Below, in pieces: positions 24,618 to 29,854 of a stretch of DNA of 29,854 nucleotides. The position numbers and the translations under genes are program-made. The stretch's first letter is position 1. Each line of letters begins with the position of its first letter. The notes below the pieces were generated by a model. That model was not told the DNA's origin. It saw nothing but the letters and a program-made list of their open reading frames with translations, and searched no databases. The DNA is taken from assembly GCA_018260275.1 (NCBI GenBank), contig JAGLBK010000008.1:1-29854 (forward strand), in the 5' to 3' direction. The DNA comes from Deinococcus sp. Its GTDB lineage: Bacteria; Deinococcota; Deinococci; Deinococcales; Deinococcaceae.

Positions 24618-24626
24618 ACTATTGAC
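24615..24626 (+). promoter_or_regulatory. Leaderless -10 of the antitoxin gene
   Basis: TAAACT (24615-24620) overlaps the stop codon of the NUDIX gene and is followed by 6 bases and the ATG at 24627. No Shine-Dalgarno is present. Confidence 0.4.
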
Positions 24627-24887
24627 ATGAAAAACATGCACATCCCCATTCCTGACCACGTTCACGCGGTGCTGATGCAACATGCCAAAGCGTCCGGCGA
24701 GAGTGCGACGGCGCTGGCACGGGCGGCGATTGAGGGACTGGCGCGGCAGCTGGAGCACGAGCGCATCAATGCCGAGATGCGGGCCTTTGCCGAGGAATTT
24801 GCCGGAACGGAGCTTGACCTTGACCCCGCCTGGGAAGAAGCGGGGCTGGAAGTCTGGAGGCAGGGCATTCAGGAGAAGGCCGAGTGA
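24627..24887 (+). CDS. Antitoxin of a MazEF-like module
   Basis: The 86-residue acidic protein has an N-terminal ribbon-helix-helix-like segment (MHIPIPDHVHAVLMQHAKAS followed by GESATALARAAIEGLARQ) and a C-terminal Glu-rich tail (FAEEFAGTELDLDPAWEEAG) suited to wrap a toxin. Two Met codons (24627 and 24636) could start it; the first is favoured by the -10 box 6 bases before. It overlaps the toxin gene by GTGA (24884-24887). It should neutralise the MazF-like protein and repress the pair. It looks intact. Confidence 0.82.
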   Translation: MKNMHIPIPDHVHAVLMQHAKASGESATALARAAIEGLARQLEHERINAEMRAFAEEFAGTELDLDPAWEEAGLEVWRQGIQEKAE

Positions 24888-25249
24888 AACGCGGCGAGGT
24901 CTGGATGGTGGAACTCGAACCCTGCTCGGGCAGTGAGCAGCGGGGAATTCGTCCCGGAATCATCGTCAGCAGCGACAATTACAACGCGCTGGCAGGCTGG
25001 AAATCGTTCAACGTGGTTCCAGTCACTTCCAGTTCCAGGCAGGCGCGGCGGAGTCATACCACCATCCCCGTCACGTCTGCGGGCCTGTCGGACGACAGTT
25101 TTGCCATCTGCCATCAGGTCACGACGGTTGACCGCCAGAAGTTCATTCGCAAGCTGGGCGACCTGACCGCCTCCGAACTCAGCGAAGTTGAGCAGGGCCT
25201 CCTGAAAGCCCTGGGAATGCTGCATTATTTACCGTCTATCACGAATTAG
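24884..25249 (+). CDS. MazF/PemK-type mRNA interferase toxin
   Basis: The 121-residue protein has the MazF/PemK/CcdB fold: KRGEVWMVELEP at the start, RGIRPGIIVSSDNYN with the catalytic-type Arg (about residue 23), FNVVPVTSS with the catalytic-type Thr (about 48), then SFAICHQVTTVDRQKF, all family hallmarks. MazF enzymes cleave mRNA or tRNA at short sites. The start is GTG, overlapping the antitoxin stop. It ends 18 bases before pheT, so a pheT message read through from here would include this toxin. Confidence 0.93.
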   Translation: MKRGEVWMVELEPCSGSEQRGIRPGIIVSSDNYNALAGWKSFNVVPVTSSSRQARRSHTTIPVTSAGLSDDSFAICHQVTTVDRQKFIRKLGDLTASELSEVEQGLLKALGMLHYLPSITN

Positions 25250-25267
25250 AACAAAGGATACCCAACC

Positions 25268-27733
<2,466 letters not shown>

Positions 27734-27777
27734 GGTGATGGATGATGGGCGATAGGTGATGGACAAGGCAGGGGGCT

Positions 27778-27799
27778 GGGGCGTTAGCTCTGGCCCCTT
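27778..27799 (+). terminator. Weak hairpin after pheT
   Basis: GGGGC / GCCCC (27778-27782 and 27793-27797) with a 10-base loop and a short TT. Its 3' arm GCTCTGGCCCCTT is repeated in the terminator after the next gene. The stretch before it (27735-27762) has GATGGATGATGG repeats like those near glyA. Confidence 0.3.
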
Positions 27800-27816
27800 A
27801 TCGAATGGAGGATTTT

Positions 27817-28236
27817 ATGGAGAAAAAGTGGGTTTTTGCTGATGGTGTGGAAGCCACCCTCACCCAACTGGAGCAACGCCTGGTCTATGCAGGACTGATT
27901 GAGGGCTACCCATGCACTCGCCTCAATGACCACAAAATCCAGTGGGCGAGAGAAAAATCCAATCTGACGCTTCCCCCGGACATCACACCATTGCCAGGAT
28001 TTGAGAAAGATGAACCAAGTTCGTTCTTTGGTAAAGCGGAAAAGCTACCAGATGTTCAAATTCAAGCATACTTTACTTCAGGGGTAACCAAACAGTCAGG
28101 CATGTGCAAGTCGAGCATGGTTATAACTTGGTGGCAGAATGACTATCTGCTTAGCCTTGAAGATGAATTGAAACGGATACTTTTTATTGTTGACTGGTGG
28201 GAGTTCGCAGAAGAATGGAGTATGGACGATATGTGA
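27817..28236 (+). CDS. AT-richer orphan protein after pheT
   Basis: The 139-residue soluble protein starts at ATG 27817 with GGAGG 5 bases before it; an in-frame ATG at 27805 has no such site. Codon usage is distinctly less GC-rich than in pheT. It is Trp-rich at the C-terminus (ITWWQNDYLLSLEDEL, then IVDWWEFAEEWSMDDM), and acidic there. No known domain was recognised. Such orphans with Trp/acid-rich tails are often immunity or SUKH-like proteins, but this is only an impression. It stands between two hairpins with the same 3' arm. Confidence 0.7.
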   Translation: MEKKWVFADGVEATLTQLEQRLVYAGLIEGYPCTRLNDHKIQWAREKSNLTLPPDITPLPGFEKDEPSSFFGKAEKLPDVQIQAYFTSGVTKQSGMCKSSMVITWWQNDYLLSLEDELKRILFIVDWWEFAEEWSMDDM

Positions 28237-28239
28237 TGC

Positions 28240-28268
28240 GGGGCCACGGCATCGGCTCTGGCCCCTTT
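28240..28268 (+). terminator. Terminator after the orphan gene
   Basis: Perfect GGGGCC / GGCCCC stem (28240-28245 and 28260-28265) with a 14-base loop and TTT. It begins 3 bases after the stop codon. Confidence 0.6.
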
Positions 28269-28274
28269 CCTTAC

Positions 28275-28502
28275 TTACGGGACACTCAATAGGGTCAAAG
28301 CCACCCAAACAAACCCAGCCCCAAGCAAAAGCAGGAGCGCCAGGAGTACAGCTTTTACCCAACTGGGGAGAAGTTTCCTGCCAAAAATCAGGCACAGCAA
28401 AACAGCAACGATGGCCCCGAGCGACCCTCTGAACAGGACATGCAGGTTTTCAACTTTTCGCCGCCTACAACGTGGATTTTGCCGACGCTTATCTGGCGGC
28501 AC
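28275..28502 (-). CDS. Possible small two-helix membrane protein (truncated start)
   Basis: The minus-strand frame encodes two strong membrane helices, LGAIVAVLLCLIFG and VKAVLLALLLLLGAGFVWVALTLL, separated by the basic loop RKLLPSW. The part before HVLFRGS runs antisense to the PIN remnant and is Arg-rich and unlikely to be original. The real N-terminus may have been lost at a junction near 28435. No ribosome binding site is visible for the GTG at 28502. It may be a decaying gene; the hydrophobic pattern is too regular for chance on a shadow strand. Confidence 0.4.
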   Translation of the reverse strand: MPPDKRRQNPRCRRRKVENLHVLFRGSLGAIVAVLLCLIFGRKLLPSWVKAVLLALLLLLGAGFVWVALTLLSVP

Positions 28503-28579
28503 TGGGCAGCAGCACGGGCCAGCGCGTCGCTACCTTTGACCGGGATTTGAGTAGGCTGGGCGCGGCAGTATTGGAATAG
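28433..28579 (+). pseudogene. Remnant of a PIN-domain toxin (C-terminal end)
   Basis: This frame reads QLFAAYNVDFADAYLAALGS, then VATFDRDLSRLG, which is the C-terminal part of a VapC-like PIN domain with the late acidic residues (VDFADA and TFDRDL). It is preceded by an in-frame TGA at 28430 and has no start codon; the first two thirds of the domain, including the first catalytic Asp and Glu, are missing. It is a truncated toxin, probably cut by a rearrangement near 28435. Confidence 0.75.
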
Positions 28580-28590
28580 GATGGGCTGAA

Positions 28591-28799
28591 ATGAATGTGC
28601 TGAAAAGAATACCTTCGCTCCCATCCAACTCTCCGAAGCCCACCGCGCCCTCGCCTCGCTGCTGGGCAAGTGTGAAAAGACACTCGCGGGCGGCAAGCTG
28701 AAGCCCGCTCAGCACACGCTGACGCTGCGGCGGATAGAGGCGTTACAAGTGGCGCTGGCGCTTATCGAAATCAAGCAAGGCGAAGTGCCAGCGTCATAA
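28591..28799 (+). pseudogene. Small helical gene with a 1-base deletion in an A run
   Basis: An ATG at 28591 reads MNVLK and then leaves frame. If one A is added to the run at 28603-28606, the frame continues as KNTFAPIQLSEAHRALASLL and further to TAA at 28797-28799, a 69-residue basic helical protein. The long open part has good codon usage and no start codon of its own. It follows the PIN remnant by 11 bases and was probably cotranscribed with it. The function is unknown. Confidence 0.55.
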
Positions 28800-28815
28800 C
28801 TCCCTGCTCTCCGCC

Positions 28816-29466
28816 TCAGCGTAGGAACGGGTTGGTCTGCTGCTCGCGTCCGGTGGTGGTCGCTGGCCCGTGCCCTGGATACACCGCCGTCGCTGCGGGC
28901 AAAGGCAACAGCTCGCGCTGAATGCCCTCAATCAGCTGCGGATGGTTGCCGCCGGGCAGATCGGTGCGCCCGATGCTGCCCGCAAACAGGGTGTCTCCGG
29001 CGATCACGAAGCCGTCGCCTACAAAAACCACATGGCCCGGCGCGTGGCCCGGCAGTTCACGGGCGGTCAGCGACAGGTCGCCCGCCGTAAAAACCTGTCC
29101 CTGACTGATCTGATGTTCAGGCGCTTCGGGTTGCACGAACGGCAGGTTCCAGCGGGCCGCGCTGCTGGCCGCCGCCGCGTACAGGGGGGCGTCGGCGGGG
29201 TGGAGGTAAACCGGCACGCGCAGCGCCTCCCGCACCGGCTGCACTGCCCCGATATGGTCGAAATGGGCATGTGTCAGCAAAATGGCCTGCACCGTCACCC
29301 CCGACTGCTTCACCAGCTCCAGAATCTGCGCCGCGTCGTCGCCGGGATCGATCAGAAAGCCCTGATTGTTAGCTCCAGCCACCAGCAACGTATTTTCCTG
29401 AAGGGGACCAGTCGGAAGCGACCAGAGACGCACGGCACCGTGTTGGCGGGGAGCAGGCAAAGTCAT
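28816..29466 (-). CDS. MBL-fold metallo-hydrolase (glyoxalase II-like)
   Basis: The 216-residue protein has the metal-binding signature THAHFDHIG (about residue 70) and further ligands in [26 protein letters not shown] and YPGHGP. This is the short YcbL/GloB-like class of zinc hydrolases, acting on thioesters or related substrates; the natural substrate is not known. The start was set at the second Met (29466, [10 protein letters not shown]): TATCTT lies exactly 6 bases before it on the minus strand, a leaderless layout, while the earlier in-frame start at 29484 would lie upstream of that -10. It ends a minus-strand run with the gene after it. Confidence 0.92.
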   Translation of the reverse strand: MTLPAPRQHGAVRLWSLPTGPLQENTLLVAGANNQGFLIDPGDDAAQILELVKQSGVTVQAILLTHAHFDHIGAVQPVREALRVPVYLHPADAPLYAAAASSAARWNLPFVQPEAPEHQISQGQVFTAGDLSLTARELPGHAPGHVVFVGDGFVIAGDTLFAGSIGRTDLPGGNHPQLIEGIQRELLPLPAATAVYPGHGPATTTGREQQTNPFLR

Positions 29467-29472
29467 AGTCCG

Positions 29473-29478
29473 AAGATA
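29473..29478 (-). promoter_or_regulatory. Leaderless -10 of the MBL hydrolase gene
   Basis: TATCTT on the minus strand (29478-29473) ends 6 bases before the ATG at 29466. Confidence 0.45.
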
Positions 29479-29494
29479 CTCCACCGGCCAAAGG

Positions 29495-29854
29495 TCACCC
29501 GGCGTCCAGCCCAGTCAGCCCCGACACAGGTAAACCCAATAATCGCGCCACCACTGGCACGACCTGTAGACCCCGCGCCTCGTCGATCTCGGTTTCGGTC
29601 AGCTGCCCACTCAGGCCGCCGCCGCGCAGACTTTCGCCGATGGCACGGCGCTCGGGTTTGCCCAGCCGTGAAAACACCCGCCGCAGCAAGGGCAACGCCC
29701 CCTGAAAGGCTTCGGCATCCAGCCCACACAGCCAGTCGTCGAGCAGCGCCAGCAGCGGCCCGTCGTGAACCAGCAGCGTGCCACTGTCGCCCAGAAAGCC
29801 GTCGAGCCACGCGGTCACATCCAGCGGTTGCGCGGCTCCCAGCGCCAGCCCCAT
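29495..29854 (-). CDS. C-terminus of a DUF5682-family protein (partial)
   Basis: The frame is open to the window edge, so only the last 119 residues are seen. The pattern [16 protein letters not shown], then [20 protein letters not shown] followed by [18 protein letters not shown], matches the C-terminal end of DUF5682 proteins. These large proteins usually stand in a cluster with a MoxR-type AAA+ ATPase, a von Willebrand A-domain protein and SWIM-zinc-finger proteins, which would lie beyond the window. Role unknown. The Met at 29854 need not be the real start. Confidence 0.7.
   Translation of the reverse strand: MGLALGAAQPLDVTAWLDGFLGDSGTLLVHDGPLLALLDDWLCGLDAEAFQGALPLLRRVFSRLGKPERRAIGESLRGGGLSGQLTETEIDEARGLQVVPVVARLLGLPVSGLTGLDAG

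Overview
The window looks like a chromosomal segment of a Deinococcus or a close relative. The evidence is high GC with strong GC3 bias, protein sequences that read as deinococcal throughout, and many genes whose start codon lies 6-7 bases after a TAnnnT -10 box with no Shine-Dalgarno. That last layout is the leaderless promoter type known to be common in Deinococcus. Genus is an inference; no rRNA or tRNA is present to anchor it.

Layout. 1-1860: end of a sensor histidine kinase, phoU and a 1-Cys peroxiredoxin, closed by a clear terminator. 1860-3420: a gap with a strong minus-strand promoter facing a hairpin, then an overlapping three-gene unit of an XRE regulator and two related membrane proteins. 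3538-5941: a small conserved protein and hflX, which seems to lack a normal start codon. 6156-9500: a membrane-anchored exonuclease/phosphatase-fold protein, a possible small membrane protein and a secreted GHL10-type glycosyl hydrolase. 9555-9727: a 173-bp MITE-like element. 10051-15006: a 1651-residue secreted repeat protein. 15065-16918: NUDIX hydrolase and threonine synthase. 16999-17672: a Phd/PIN toxin-antitoxin pair. 17731-17903: a second, inverted and apparently identical copy of the MITE. 17957-21126: a TPR-like protein, glyA and a CPA1 cation/proton antiporter.

21151-27733 is the pheS-pheT region. pheS has a leader with a tiny ORF and a terminator that a competing fold can block. 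pheS and pheT are separated by a 2.9-kb accessory island: an AT-rich orphan with a Cys-pair signature, an inverted-repeat element, a Uma2 nuclease, a frameshifted NUDIX gene, an intact NUDIX gene and a MazEF-like pair, all on the pheST strand. A second AT-rich orphan follows pheT, then a decayed stretch with a PIN-domain remnant and a 1-base-frameshifted small gene. The window ends with an MBL-fold hydrolase and the C-terminus of a DUF5682-type protein.

Most genes are housekeeping (phosphate signalling, peroxide removal, ribosome rescue, Thr/Ser/Gly metabolism, tRNA-Phe charging, ion homeostasis). The accessory load is concentrated around pheT and next to the two MITE copies. No complete new multi-gene system can be claimed. 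The best candidates for something new are the pheS leader, the island inside pheST, the XRE/twin membrane protein unit, the minus-strand promoter-hairpin unit near 1.9 kb and the ATA start of hflX.
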